Assembly (NCBI GenBank): GCA_949825025.1
Contig: OX463783.1
Span: 11,939,628 to 12,003,627 of the forward strand
Direction of reading: 5' to 3'
From: Siphlonurus alternatus
Taxonomy: Eukaryota > Arthropoda > Insecta > Ephemeroptera > Siphlonuridae
Length of the DNA stretch: 64,000 bases
Positions 1-10,660 of the stretch are shown one piece after another (within the stretch, counting starts at the first letter, position 1; each line of letters begins with the position of its first letter). Made by a program: the position numbers and the translations under genes. The notes under the pieces were generated by a model, which saw nothing but the letters and a program-made list of their open reading frames with translations, searched no databases and was not told the origin of the DNA.

Positions 1-1
1 A

Positions 2-1891
2 GCTCTGAGTAGCAAAGTGTTGGCAACCAAGACCATGATTAAGTCTTGTAAGCAGTGCAAGATTGTTGGTGGATGGTGCAACAAAAAGAACTGTAAGCGA
101 AACTGGACTGGTAGCGCAAAGTCCATGGAAGCTGCCGCAGCGGTCAGTATGCTACGCAGTGAAACTCTTAAGGAAGCTAACGTTAAAATCACTGTGCTGG
201 TAGGAGATGAAGACTCGAGCACCGCAGCTGCCATTAGAGAAGAATTTGGAGATGAATGTGAGAGAGCCTCGGATCTCATGCACACCCAGAAGAATTTGCG
301 TAGTGACTTGTACCTTGTAAAGGCAATGCATCCACTACTGGATGTTGCAGCTATTACTTACTTGGTAGCTACAGTAGGAACTGTTGTTAAAAAGAATAAA
401 GGAAATGCAGATAAATTATTAGTTTCTATGAAAAATATACCTGAACATGCGTTTAACAACCATAAAAACTGTGGCACATGGTGCACATATCAACAAGCTC
501 CAGAGTTATACAGGAATAAATATTTGACAAAAAGTCTTGGCGAGGTTGGGTGTGAACTTTACAAGGAAGTTTGTCGTGTGTTTGAAAAGGTGATTAGGAG
601 TGTTCCGCGGCTTGCACCATGTGGCTCGACACAGTGCAACGAGTCATTTAACAACACCGTGGCTAGCAAAGCAGTAAAAAGCAGGCACTACGGAGACACA
701 GAATCCCTGGTCAATAGGGTGAATGCTGCTACATTGCAGTGGAATGAAGGCGTTGGTTACCCAAGCCTTGTGTTCAAAGAGCTGAGCTTGTCACCAGGTA
801 ATCTAAAATATAAGATGGCCTTGAACAGGAAAAGGAAAGCAGAAGCAGAACGTCGAAAACACCCCGACTATAAGCGTAGAAGGAAACTGAATTATCTGTC
901 ACGTAATTCAAAGACTGCAAGACAAGAGCGATCAGAAGGAGAAACTTATCGCTCTGGCATGGGTCTTGATCCACCAAACTTAGAGAAAACTGTTGTACAA
1001 ACCAAGAAAAAAACAAAACCAAAGTTATGGAAACCACCTGCTTTATCAACATTGCCTCGAGCTTCCTCAAACAACCCATGTTATGTATACATTGATCTTG
1101 AAACCTCTGGAAGATGTCACAAGTTTTCTGAAATCCTTCAGATTGCTGCAATTTCTCAAGAGCATGGCCAGTTCAGTACCTACGTTAGACCTACAAGGTA
1201 CATCTCCGCAGCAGCTTCAAACGCTAACCAGCTTACATACAAGTATGGTAATCTTCGCTACAAGAACTCGGTTGTAGCAACAGTATCACTGAAAGAAGCC
1301 CTGTGCAAATTTATGGAGTTCCTTAAAAAGCACAGTGAAGTTGTGTTGTTGGCTCACAATGCCAGCTTTGACCTAAGGTTCCTTGCACAAAATCTTACAA
1401 AACAAAACATGATTGGAGATTTTCAAACCACAGTGATTGGATTGGTGGATACTCTGGGACTGTTTCGGAAAACTTTCCCCAAGAAAAATAATCCAGGCCT
1501 AGCAAATCATACTCAAGAAACACTATCTAAGTTTCTCTTGGGCAAGGACTATACATTTGAGGCTCACAACGCAATAGCAGATGTAGATACTCTTAAACTT
1601 ATGACAGAAAAATTAAAACTGTCGAGCAGAGATCTCATGCTCAATAGCTTCACATCGAAAGCTTACTTTGAAAGGTTTGAGAAGAGCGAACGAGCCCAGC
1701 TCATGGAAGTTCTCGCAGACCACGGACTCGACAGGGCCGGAATGCTCAACCTGGTGAAGGGAGGCTGGTCGTTGGAGAAACTGCGGACGTTGTGCAAGGA
1801 AGGCACCGAAGCCAACACCGTGAACCTGCTGGGAAACATGATTAAGTGTCATGATACTATTGCCAAAATCCATAAATTCTTGATAGCCTAA
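2..1891 (+). CDS. Mutator-like transposase domain fused to DEDDh exonuclease, 5'-partial
   Basis: The frame is open from base 2 to the TAA at 1889-1891 (629 codons) and no in-frame stop lies upstream, so the gene runs off the left edge; the GTG at 17 is not a real start. The N-terminal half resembles the Mutator-like transposase domain common in arthropod and cnidarian transposon proteins: a cysteine pattern (KSCKQCK, then WCNKKNC), GDEDSSTAAA with acidic residues at nt 206 and 212, HKNCGTWC, and TQCNESFNN. A basic linker (about 830-1030) follows. The C-terminal part is a DEDDh 3'-5' exonuclease: Exo I DLET (Asp at 1094, Glu at 1100), Exo II HNASFDLRF (Asp at 1370), Exo III HNAIAD (His at 1565, Asp at 1580). 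All catalytic residues are present. Similar exonuclease domains occur at the C-terminus of PML-like proteins. Codon composition is clearly more GC-rich than the surroundings, which fits a mobile origin. The substrate and any activity are unknown. The fusion is seen; transposase identity rests on motif recall. Confidence 0.8.
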   Translation, partial: ALSSKVLATKTMIKSCKQCKIVGGWCNKKNCKRNWTGSAKSMEAAAAVSMLRSETLKEANVKITVLVGDEDSSTAAAIREEFGDECERASDLMHTQKNLRSDLYLVKAMHPLLDVAAITYLVATVGTVVKKNKGNADKLLVSMKNIPEHAFNNHKNCGTWCTYQQAPELYRNKYLTKSLGEVGCELYKEVCRVFEKVIRSVPRLAPCGSTQCNESFNNTVASKAVKSRHYGDTESLVNRVNAATLQWNEGVGYPSLVFKELSLSPGNLKYKMALNRKRKAEAERRKHPDYKRRRKLNYLSRNSKTARQERSEGETYRSGMGLDPPNLEKTVVQTKKKTKPKLWKPPALSTLPRASSNNPCYVYIDLETSGRCHKFSEILQIAAISQEHGQFSTYVRPTRYISAAASNANQLTYKYGNLRYKNSVVATVSLKEALCKFMEFLKKHSEVVLLAHNASFDLRFLAQNLTKQNMIGDFQTTVIGLVDTLGLFRKTFPKKNNPGLANHTQETLSKFLLGKDYTFEAHNAIADVDTLKLMTEKLKLSSRDLMLNSFTSKAYFERFEKSERAQLMEVLADHGLDRAGMLNLVKGGWSLEKLRTLCKEGTEANTVNLLGNMIKCHDTIAKIHKFLIA

Positions 1892-2840
1892 TTGACAATT
1901 AGTATATTACTGTATGCAAATTGTGCCAAAGTGTGCATAATATATGTTGGTATATGCATACAGTATATATACAGTCAGTATCTTTCTTTTTGTGTAAACT
2001 GTAATTCAAATTTGTAGTTTATAAAATAATGTTTTTTTTTTAACCTGCAGTATGGGTTAATTTAAGAAATTTTTATTCTTAATTTATGCTGTATGCATAC
2101 ACATGAGAAAATTATGAAGAGAATAATATAAAAATTATGTTTTTCTTCATCACTAATTTCTTTCTGCTATATAGTCCTGAATTTGATTTGCAGTCTTATA
2201 CATTATAATAAATTTTGTGTTAATTAATTGTTCAACTATCTGCAAGTGCTTAATTATATAATAAATATATTATAAAAATTTATTAAAAGGTTCTAAATTA
2301 ATTATATTTTGTTTTTGTGTTTCATGTATGTACATCCATTTTGTTAAAAAATTATTGATATTACTTCATAAATCATAATTCTTGTGTAATTTTCAAAACT
2401 TACCTCATTATCAGATCGAGTGAAAAAAAAATAAAATTTTATGGCATGAATGTCAATCCTTTAATTTAAAATAAAACATTCTAGACAAACTTTTAAAATA
2501 ACGTAAACGAAGCAAAATTTCAAACAAAGGATTTTTTTCCCTAATCATGCTCTATACTCTGAATAAGGTATGCATAATAATTAATTACATAATGGTCCAT
2601 GAGATCATTGCATTGTTTAAATAAGTCAAATAGTTTGATTATGTGACCAAGATCGTTTGCCTACAACTTTAAATAATAGAAATAATAATTGGGGATATTA
2701 TATATCTTACCTGGATTATAAATATGTGATGCAGAATTACCAAAATCACGGATAATCTTCAAATCTTGCAGCTACAAAACATCGCGACTCTTCCAGACGT
2801 AAACAAATATCAGTTGTTCGCACAGCGTTGCCACATCGGT
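1892..2840. other. AT-rich 3' flank without genes
   Basis: No ORF of note. It contains an AATAAA at 2207-2212 followed by GT-rich sequence, a possible polyadenylation signal for the upstream gene. In DNA this AT-rich the hexamer is common by chance, so the assignment is weak. Nothing else recognised until the GC-richer patch that starts near 2750. Confidence 0.4.
1909..1964. repeat. Short inverted repeat in the 3' flank of the transposase-exonuclease gene
   Basis: ACTGTATGCA at 1909-1918 is matched by its exact reverse complement TGCATACAGT at 1955-1964, with a 36-bp spacer. It begins 18 bp after the stop codon. It could be a 3'UTR hairpin, or the eroded terminal repeat of the element that carried the gene. 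A related string (CTGTATGCATACA) recurs near 2087. AT-rich context raises the chance of coincidence. Confidence 0.35.
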
Positions 2841-2847
2841 ATAGTGT

Positions 2848-2856
2848 TATAAAAAA
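2848..2856 (+). promoter_or_regulatory. Candidate TATA box
   Basis: TATAAAAAA stands at the upstream edge of an unusually GC-rich patch (about 2780-2900, with CGGCCG, CGTCGC and GCCGC). A transcription start would be expected at about 2873-2885. The exon-like segment downstream ends in a good donor (see next entry). There is no conservation or transcript evidence, and TATAAAA-like strings are frequent in this window. Confidence 0.3.
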
Positions 2857-2877
2857 CGGCCGTTTGCTCGTCGCTGG

Positions 2878-3109
2878 GATTGCCGCTAGAATTTTCGAAT
2901 TGTACTTTCTGATATAAAAACTAAACTTTGAAGCTGATTTACAAAAAAATTTTCGTGGAAAAGAAAAAACTGAAGTGCTGAAAAGTTTTATTGGAAATAG
3001 GAATGCTTATTTCCAAGTTTTATTTTAAAGATTACGAATACGTTAGCGAGTAAAAAAATACTTTGTCTCTGAAAACATTGATTTTTGGTGTTGCGGCCAT
3101 TACTACCAG
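2878..3109 (+). other. Candidate non-coding first exon
   Basis: The segment begins about 25-30 bp after the TATA candidate and ends TACTACCAG|GTAAAA, with the donor GT at 3110-3111. It has no long ORF, so if transcribed it is 5'UTR. A second strong donor (GTGAGTAAG at 3189) lies just downstream and could be an alternative. The next confirmed + strand coding exon is the zfh2 exon 32 kb away, a plausible but unproven partner. It could equally belong to an unrelated or long non-coding transcript. Confidence 0.25.
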
Positions 3110-5302
3110 GTAAAAATAAATCATTTAAAAATTCAATTTTCTAAATATTTTTCGTGGGTTGGCCCTATAATATTTTACAGACTCATTCGTGAGTAAGTAA
3201 TGAAGGTTTTTCAATAATAAAAATACGCAATTACGAAAAACCATTTGGCGTTATCTCTACTTTAAAAAAGGGGTGTAAAAATGATTAATTTATTTTAAGT
3301 TCATTAATTTTTATACTTCTCTTGTACAATCTTAGTAAAAATATTAAAGATTTTATATTATTGTAATTTGTAAGGTAGCAAAATTATTAAAAAAAAAAAA
3401 TGCATATATTGAGCTTTAACAACTTCAAAACAAAACTTATACATGCGAAACCTATACATGCATTTCTATGCTATAGTAATTGTAATTACAGAAAAAAAAT
3501 CGTTATTACGCAACTTGTTAGGTACAACTTGATTTTGAGTATTAAAAGAGATTGCGGTCCTATAAAAAATAATTAGCATTGTGTGGTTTAGAGGAAAAAA
3601 TCGATATAAGGTAATAATTGATATTAAGGTAAACCCAAGATGACAATATCAAAAAATTGTCTTAATTAGGGCAAGATATAATAAAACTGATGGGGGTTCC
3701 GCTCATATCCTGTCCCTGAATTCTTCACCCCCCCCTGATTTTGCCATAAGGGCTCTACACCATTTAAAATCTATAAGTCATGCATTACATAATACACGAC
3801 AACATCTTTGCATTTGTCCTTAATAAAAAAAAAAAAAAAAACTTGCCAGTAATTATTTTAATAATTAAGTCCATTTTTTTTTAATTATTTCAGTAATTAT
3901 TTGTGTGTAATTATAATAAAAAAAAGTTATAACAAAAATCGATTTGTTATAAATATAAGAAACCTAATAGGTGTTTGTGAAATATAATACCAACCATATA
4001 CAGAGAATATAAAAACTGCTATATAAGTAAAAACTATAATAGATATCATATATAATATGAAAGGGTCATGGCTAATTTAATAATATTAGATTAAGAGATT
4101 AAAATCAAAGGAAAATATATAACGTAGATATGAAGTAGTACATATAATAAAATTAACTTTTGTTTTGTTGTATTTAATAAGTCTTCCCATGTTAATTCCT
4201 TTACCTTAGTCTTGTCAAGTCTACCTCCCTACGTATATTATAGTAATGAATCCAATTAGCTAATTATAGTTGTAAACTGCATGCAGTGCTATGTTGTTTC
4301 ACTTATATGAATACTTACAGTGACGAGTACTATCTATGTGTTAAGGAATAATTAATGTTTATCAAAAGTTGGAAGGTATGTGTAATTATTATTTTAATTT
4401 GTGGTTAAAGCTAAGTAATGCTGATACGAGATAATTTCCACAGGTTAAACTCTTTTGTCCGATTTTGTCTGCAAAATCTGTTTTATACAATCGTTATCAT
4501 GCAGCTTTTGGTAATTTATGCTTCATTGATCCATGTATGTCTTTAGAAAATTTGACCAATATTTTGCAGAAGGTTCCATGTTGATAAATTTTCTGACTAT
4601 AAGACACGGAGTTCTCTGTACACTTCATTCCAATAAAAATTTCCGATCCGGCCATGTTAAATTATGTGATAGTGAGTGTTATCTAGAGAAACTTTCTAAG
4701 GTGAGGGGTGTACATTTTCATGACAATAATATTTTTTTACATTAAAACTATAGATAATTTTTGTGTGTAAATAGACTGCTAAAAAATAATCAAAGTATAT
4801 TGCAATTATAATTGCACTCAATGCAGAAATATTTGCAATCTGATAAGAAGCAAATCTAAAATTTTCAGACGTTAAATATTATATTCGTTACGTTAAAAAA
4901 TATTTTTCTAAAAAAGAACGATGTTAAAAAACGATAAAATTTGAAAAGTGTCGCCAAGGTGTGATATGTCGTGTAGGGACGTTTAAGTTCAGTGTTGTGA
5001 CACAGAGCGGCGCGCACGAGCATGCGACCTCCCTCCTCCCTCATATCGAATTTTTTATACTCTAAATATTTTTTTATTATCATCCTTCTCTGTCTATGGT
5101 CCAGTATCAGCTGTTGAGAATATTTATCAACATGTAAAGTCGAGACGGATATATTATAAGCTGTATTGTTTTATTTCAAGATTAAAAGTGAACATTATTT
5201 TTGATGAAAACTGTACTGTGAAGAATTTTTTTGGGATGATGTTTTGATGAATTAAAACGATTATGAAATCAGAAAGGAAAAGAAATGTTAGGAGATGAGA
5301 GA

Positions 5303-5317
5303 CACCTGCATCACCTG
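5303..5317. promoter_or_regulatory. Paired CACCTG E-boxes
   Basis: Two CACCTG hexamers lie 9 bp apart in the same orientation (CACCTGCATCACCTG). CACCTG/CAGGTG is the core recognised by Snail and ZEB/Zfh1-class repressors, and ZEB proteins are known to favour paired sites. The patch is GC-richer than its flanks and is followed by a C-run at 5334-5346. Binding is inferred from the motif only. Confidence 0.3.
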
Positions 5318-6360
5318 TCTTCCTAGCGTCACAACCCCCCCCCCTCCTCCACCCCCTACAAACTACCCTCATATACCTTCAAGTCAACGACACTTAGTAG
5401 ACGTCACTCACATGTTGTAACTACTGTCAAAGGAGGAGAAGGATTAAGTGACTAGACACACCAAAATGTTTACGCTAATAGGTTTTGTCTATCTACATAA
5501 AAATGTATACCGTTAGAATACTATTATACCAATGTCTACGAGTAGTCTTGAAAAATAATTATTAAATTTTGTCGTAAATTCTTAGGTAAATTAGCAAATT
5601 AAATTAATGTGACTTTTTTTTATCGTTCAACAGAGAGAATGCTAGGCAGCAGTAGTAGTACGTTTGTTTCCCGGTGATGGCGTGCAGTCTCTCTGTGAAT
5701 TTAATATACTTGATAGAGAGATAGAGTTTCAATGTAAATTTAAATAGCACCTTGCAAATTCTCATATATGACATAAAAAATCGACTAATAACATGATATC
5801 AGAAAAATGTGTATAAAATATTGAGTCAAATGGGGCATCGCCTAGCCCTATTTAACCCTCTGTCATACTTGTAAATTTAAATTATTATTTGTTTAAAGTA
5901 CTTCACTGATTATAATATCATTTCCGCTACATAGAAATAACGAACATATATCCATTAGTACACATTCCTAACTGTAAAAAAAAATATACAATATACTGGA
6001 AGTAATTTTTTGACTTTTTCAAATTCAAATTTCTTACAAAATTTTCTCGTTTAGTTGAAGTCTGCTTTTATCTTTACAAGTAAAGTACAAAAGAAAAGGC
6101 ATAACTTCTTCCTCAGTTTTTTTTAAAAAGACAATGAAGATTCCACATAGGCAAACAAAAGACCTAAAAACCACTATACGAGACAAATGCTTGGCCTCAC
6201 CTCTGTATTCCTTCATCCCTTATGTAGGGTACACTAAGCAAGCAGGAGGTATAGCAATTTACCGTAATAAAGCTATTCTGACCTACCCTAACTGAGAACA
6301 AAAAAACAAAAGCAAACTTCCTTTTTCTATATATGAATTTTAACAAACATTTTTTTTTTC

Positions 6361-6394
6361 TATATATATATATATATTATATATATATATATAT
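6361..6394. repeat. (TA)n microsatellite, self-complementary
   Basis: Thirty-four bases of TA repeat with one phase break in the middle (TATTAT). It is able to form a cruciform. It sits in AT-rich noncoding DNA with no gene nearby. Confidence 0.9.
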
Positions 6395-6920
6395 GATTTC
6401 TTCTTCTTTCAATTGCTATGACCTACTTTTTCAATTCTTTTTATAATAATAATTATCAAACAGCCAATTGCTTTTATTGATGAAAAATAAAAAAAAGTTT
6501 TTTATTTTATTTTATTATTCCTATATTATTTAATACTGGTAATTTCATCATCATGATTAAAAAAAAAAAAAAAAAAACTAATCAAGAAACGAGGAAGGGA
6601 TTTAAAAAAAAAATATTATTTCCATTAATGCATTGATGAATAGACAGGAAATTGAGCTTATAAATTGATTCGATTTTTGTGTTTTTTACATTTCATTGTT
6701 CTTCTGTTTGTCATTTTACTTCTCAATATAATATTTTTATCGTATTTTTTCTTAGAATAATTTATTGCTCTTTATTGTTCTCATGATTACTTGGTAATAT
6801 ATAAAGAAAAAAAAGTAATTAGAACATTGAAGTATACATTTTAGTACTATAATTACCCTAATTATATACTTCAAAGTAAAAAAAGGATAATTATATTTTT
6901 ATTGAATTACAATTTTGCTA

Positions 6921-7036
6921 TAAAGCCTGCATTAAACGTTACAATTTTGTATACAATTTTTTCTAACAAGAAAATTTCATCTCAACAAACAAATGGAGTT
7001 TTCTTGTAAGGAAAAATTGTATATGCAAGAATTATA
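6921..7036. mobile_element. Palindromic MITE, family A, degraded copy
   Basis: Its core matches the three other copies in this window: ACAATTTTGTATACAATTTTT, AACAAGAAAATTTCATCTC, AAATGGAGTT, then TTTTCTTGTAAGGAAAAATTGTAT. The left terminus AAAGCCTGCATTAAAC is recognisable. The right terminus has lost the ACCGGCTT end. It is the most diverged of the four copies, so probably the oldest. No coding capacity. Confidence 0.75.
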
Positions 7037-7988
7037 GAATATAAATGTAAATTGAATATTAAAATAATTATCTGATCATACACGAACCTACTATTTTTAA
7101 ATAATATAAAATTTTAGTAATGATTATAATTCACTGACCTAAATAAAATGATAGTACTAAAAATATTAATGATCAAATATCATCAAATGTTCCTTTGTCC
7201 ATCTGAACTTTATGATCAAGGGCTGGCCATCTGCTAAATTCTTTATCCGACACCCTCACTATAATACAAAAACTACCATAGTCAAAATATCTTATCCATC
7301 TAACGTTATATAAAATAAGCTTTATAAGATTTCATATCTAAAGATGTAGTATTATGTGTGAGGGTTCTTCTTTCTATTCTTTTCGATCGCCAACAAATCA
7401 TCAGGTCCAGCCAGCATTGTTACGGCACACAGGCGGTTGAGGACTTAACAAATAATACGGTCAGAACAAAGAAAGGTGCACGGATGGACATCGATGTAGT
7501 GAGAATTTTCAACGGACATTGAGAAAGAAAAAATTATTACTTGGTGTAATAAAGAATGCCTGTGATGATGATTATTTTTGTCTTGATATCTTTAAAATTA
7601 TATTATATATCGTATAATTTTTCCTTGTTTTGATTAAAAAACTATTTAATATATTATAATTACACACAATCTTAAGTAATATATGGTATGTGTACACTCG
7701 TCGCCTTGGAAAATTGTCCATTTGCAGCCTTGTTAATCACCAATCCCTGTGTTATTCTTACGGGGCATGGTGCGAGGCTGCATGCACAGGGAAATTTGGT
7801 CGACAGTATATACCATATAATACCATAACCAATGGGTTGCATGTATACGGCATACATTCTTTGAATTTGGTATAAAATTAAAAAAAAAAAATTAAATTTT
7901 GAAGTGTTACAAAGAAAATTTTCTCATATTATTGAATTATCCCTTCCCATTCCATTCACAGCGACTTCTATATTATATGTTCAACATT
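7037..7988. other. Noncoding DNA with GC-richer islands
   Basis: No supported gene. Two islands stand out. One is at about 7380-7520 (CAGGTCCAGCCAGC, ACGGCACACAGGCGG). The other is at about 7684-7860, which has TTAATCACCAATCCCTG, an ACCAATGGG and open frames on both strands without domain content. The second looks like a candidate conserved noncoding element. Conservation cannot be tested here. Confidence 0.35.
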
Positions 7989-8001
7989 CTTCAACGAATC
8001 A

Positions 8002-8146
8002 CGGACCAAATACCCCCGGACGAAATACCCCCGGACCAAATATCCCCGCCCGGACCGGACGAAATACCCCCGGACGAAATACTCCCGGACGAAATATCCC
8101 CGGACGAAATACTCCCGGACGAAATACCCCCGGACGAAATACCCCC
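8002..8146 (+). repeat. 15-bp tandem array, left arm end
   Basis: About ten units of CGGACGAAATACCCC with variants (GGACC for GGACG, TATCCC or TACTCC for TACCCC) and one shortened unit near 8048-8057. The variant order is mirrored exactly in the right arm, so both arrays descend from one copy. The GC-rich array has marked strand asymmetry, with C-runs on the + strand. Confidence 0.95.
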
Positions 8147-8564
8147 TTGTAAGTGGAGAGGGGCGGGTGACCGACGCGGGAGGGGAAGTTGACTTTATTT
8201 ATAAAGTCTGTTTTTCTGTCGTTTGTCTGACGTCACGCGCGTCGTATTAAAGAAGGAAGTTAGTAACGCCATTTTTCACAACAAATATAATATATATTAT
8301 GTAATATTCAAAGTATATTTATAGTTAATGCCGTATCAAGATCTCAAATTGCGTCTTTAATTTTATATTATACCAACACATACTCAAAATTGTGCCGCAA
8401 ACAAACGATTTTTGTTTATGCTATGCTTAATTTGATTGTGCGGCAATTATAAATTGTCTCAGCATTTTGCAGCAAGATTTTGAAGGTTTTTAAACGATTT
8501 TAGATTTTTAAACCTAGGTGTGCCCCTAGCGATTTGAGCAAAGCCCGAAATTAACAAATATTTC

Positions 8565-8760
8565 AGGCTTCGCTCATTTAAATTTGATCATTTCTAGAAG
8601 TGCTAAAATCGGAAAAAGCGAACCCCGACGAGAAGTTTTATTTCGGGGTTTGCTCATTTAAATTTGCTCATTTCTAAAAGTGCCCAACTCGAAAAAAGCA
8701 ACCCCGGCGAGAATTTTTATTTCGGGCTTTGCTCACTGTTTTGATCATTTCTAGAAGTGC
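8565..8760 (+). repeat. About 81-bp tandem repeat inside the left arm
   Basis: Two full and one partial unit share GCTCATTTAAATTTGATCAT, TTCTAGAAGTGCT, a CGAAAAAAGC-type block, CCCCGACGAGAA and TTTTATTTCGGGCTT. The same unit appears inverted at about 9830-10010 and 10470-10620, so this module has been copied at least three times within the element. Confidence 0.8.
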
Positions 8761-9039
8761 TCAAAGCAAAATGAAAAATAATATTTGGAAATCGTGCCGT
8801 ATTATATAAATAATAAAATAATGTAAATTTAATAATATTTTAATTATATATCACTTTTTTAATTTATTAATAAAAATACAAATTTAACATTAATAGCGTG
8901 TAAAGTATTTTTTTTTTTTATTAAAACATTTATTTCTGTATTATTCAAGTCATATTGAAAGAAATTAACACGATTTTTTCACACTGAGAGACACTTTTAA
9001 TTTTTTTTTATAATTAAAGGGTATGATTACAATTTATAT

Positions 9040-9232
9040 ACTCTAGCAATGAATTCCAGGTTGCAGATGAACAATTTCTAAGTTCAGACGACGTACCATG
9101 CACTCATGACAAAGAAAAGGGTGTCTCAGATCAGCAGCAGCATTAGCAAATTCAAAGCAAAGTTTTGTGTTTTGCAACTACAAGAAAGGTTGTCAATCTA
9201 AAACATATATGTTGTGCAAAGAAAAAATTTAG
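9040..9232 (+). pseudogene. Possible eroded coding remnant inside the foldback element
   Basis: Frame positions divisible by 3 read NEFQVADEQFLSSDDVPC and continue to a TAG at 9144-9146. A neighbouring frame (about 9131-9232) reads SFVFCNYKKGC and then SKTYMLCKEK before TAG at 9230-9232. The spaced cysteine and lysine pattern and the more balanced base composition look protein-like. It vaguely recalls the cysteine-rich tails of some cut-and-paste transposases. There is no intact frame and no firm family match. Confidence 0.2.
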
Positions 9233-9305
9233 ATGAAATTTAAAATGCCATGATAGTAATCCCTGCAAAAATAAGTCAAGTTCAGGTAACAATAAGATCA
9301 GGTAA

Positions 9306-9467
<162 letters not shown>

Positions 9468-9594
9468 AAATTAGTAGGTTTGGTACTATCTTGAGGAGCT
9501 CTTTGCTCCTTAGCAAGTTCTGTAAATGAAGTTAAAATGATTTTATAATATATCAGCTGTAAAAAATTTATTTAAATTAACTAACATACAATAT

Positions 9595-10020
9595 TAATAT
9601 AAAAAATGTGACAAAATCGTATTTTTCAGTATGACTTGAATAAAACAGAAAGAAATATTTTAATAAAAAAATAATATACACGCTAATGCTAAATTTGTAT
9701 TTCTTTACTTAATTAAAAAAATGATGTATGCAATTAAAATATTATTAAATTCAAAATATTTTATTGCTTTAATTATTTATTACAAATTATTACTATAATA
9801 CGGCACAATTTCCAATTATTATTTTTCACTTTGCTTTGAGCACTTCTAGAAATGATCAAATTTAAATGAGCAAACCCTGAAATGAAACTTCTCGTCGGGG
9901 TTTGCTTTTTTCGATTTGAGCACTTCTAGAAATGTTCAAATTTATATGAGCAAAAAGCCCAAAATATTTGTTAATTTCGGGCTTTGCTCAAATCGCTAGG
10001 GGCACACCTAGATGTGCGCA
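9595..10020 (-). repeat. Inner inverted arm of the foldback element
   Basis: This is an inverted, diverged copy of about 8505-8995. It matches the CTAGGGGCACACCTAG block, the AGCACTTCTAGAAATGATCA module, AATACGGCACAATTTCCAA and GACTTGAATAAAACAGAAA. With 8505-8995 it forms an inner palindrome around the (TTTA)n spacer. Divergence is greater than between the outer arms, so the inner palindrome looks older or less often homogenised. Confidence 0.75.
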
Positions 10021-10389
10021 TTGAATTCGGGCTTTTTGGTGCCAAATTATATAAATATAGAAAAAGAAGGAATAAATAAGGAAATAAATAGAACAACAAG
10101 TGAATTAAGTTTCTTCAGGAGGGGTACACATGCGCTACGTTAATCAGAATTAAAAAATTACACAAAAAAAATTTACTTATATTTTTTAAAAAAATTTACT
10201 TATATTTTTTTTTAAGTTAAAAAATTATATAGGGACGATTTTGAAAATTTTTAGTTTAAAAAAAATCTAAAAAAAATGCAATAAACACTAATAATTAACA
10301 TGCATAAAATGTATCGTATCAAAATATATTATAATACACATTAATTTTAATTCGATATGAATGATATGATAAATTAATGCATGATGTGT

Positions 10390-10660
10390 TGGCCTAACGT
10401 TACTAACTTCCTTCTTTAATACGACGCGCGTGACATCAGACAAACGACAGAAAAACAGACTTTATAAATTTTAGCACTTCTAGAAATGATCAAATTTAAA
10501 TGAGCAAAGCCCGATATAAAACTTCTCGTCGTGGATTGCTTTTTTCGATTTGAGCACTTCTAGAAATGTTCAAATTTAAATGAGCAAAGCCCGAAATATT
10601 TGTTAATTTCGGGCTTTGCTCAAATCGCTAGGGGCACACCTAGGTTTAAAAATCTAAAAT
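10390..10660 (-). repeat. Duplicated arm segment within the foldback element
   Basis: TTACTAACTTCCTTCTTTAA and the following CGACGCGCGTGACATCAGAC block at 10401-10470 repeat the sequence at 10888-10960, which belongs to the right outer arm. They are followed by another inverted 81-bp module. The right half of the element therefore carries an extra partial arm copy, giving it an asymmetric nested structure. Confidence 0.7.

Larger units (their letters stand above)
3110..6920. other. AT-rich noncoding DNA
   Basis: No supported gene. The small ORFs here (for example 4533-4745, 4865-5083 and 6034-6216) lack recognisable domains, and their composition is that of the surrounding DNA. A GC-richer patch at 3680-3770 has a C-run. 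Patches at 4970-5045 (GAGCGGCGCGCACGAG) and 5290-5420 stand out from the background and are possible regulatory DNA. Confidence 0.5.

Noticed and set aside
774..1151. 125-codon antisense ORF and the 993-1277 + strand ORF
   Set aside because: Both overlap the transposase-exonuclease frame, whose motifs are clear; the others have none.
8002..8146. Regular short repeats that could suggest a CRISPR array
   Set aside because: There are no unique spacers; the units abut directly, are mirrored in an inverted arm, and the genome is eukaryotic.
7899..8192. Repeat-protein-like ORFs (PPDEI and RNTPG repeats), also 7904-8152 and 11003-11191
   Set aside because: They are translations of the 15-bp tandem units at the foldback arm ends; being a multiple of three, the unit stays open in several frames.
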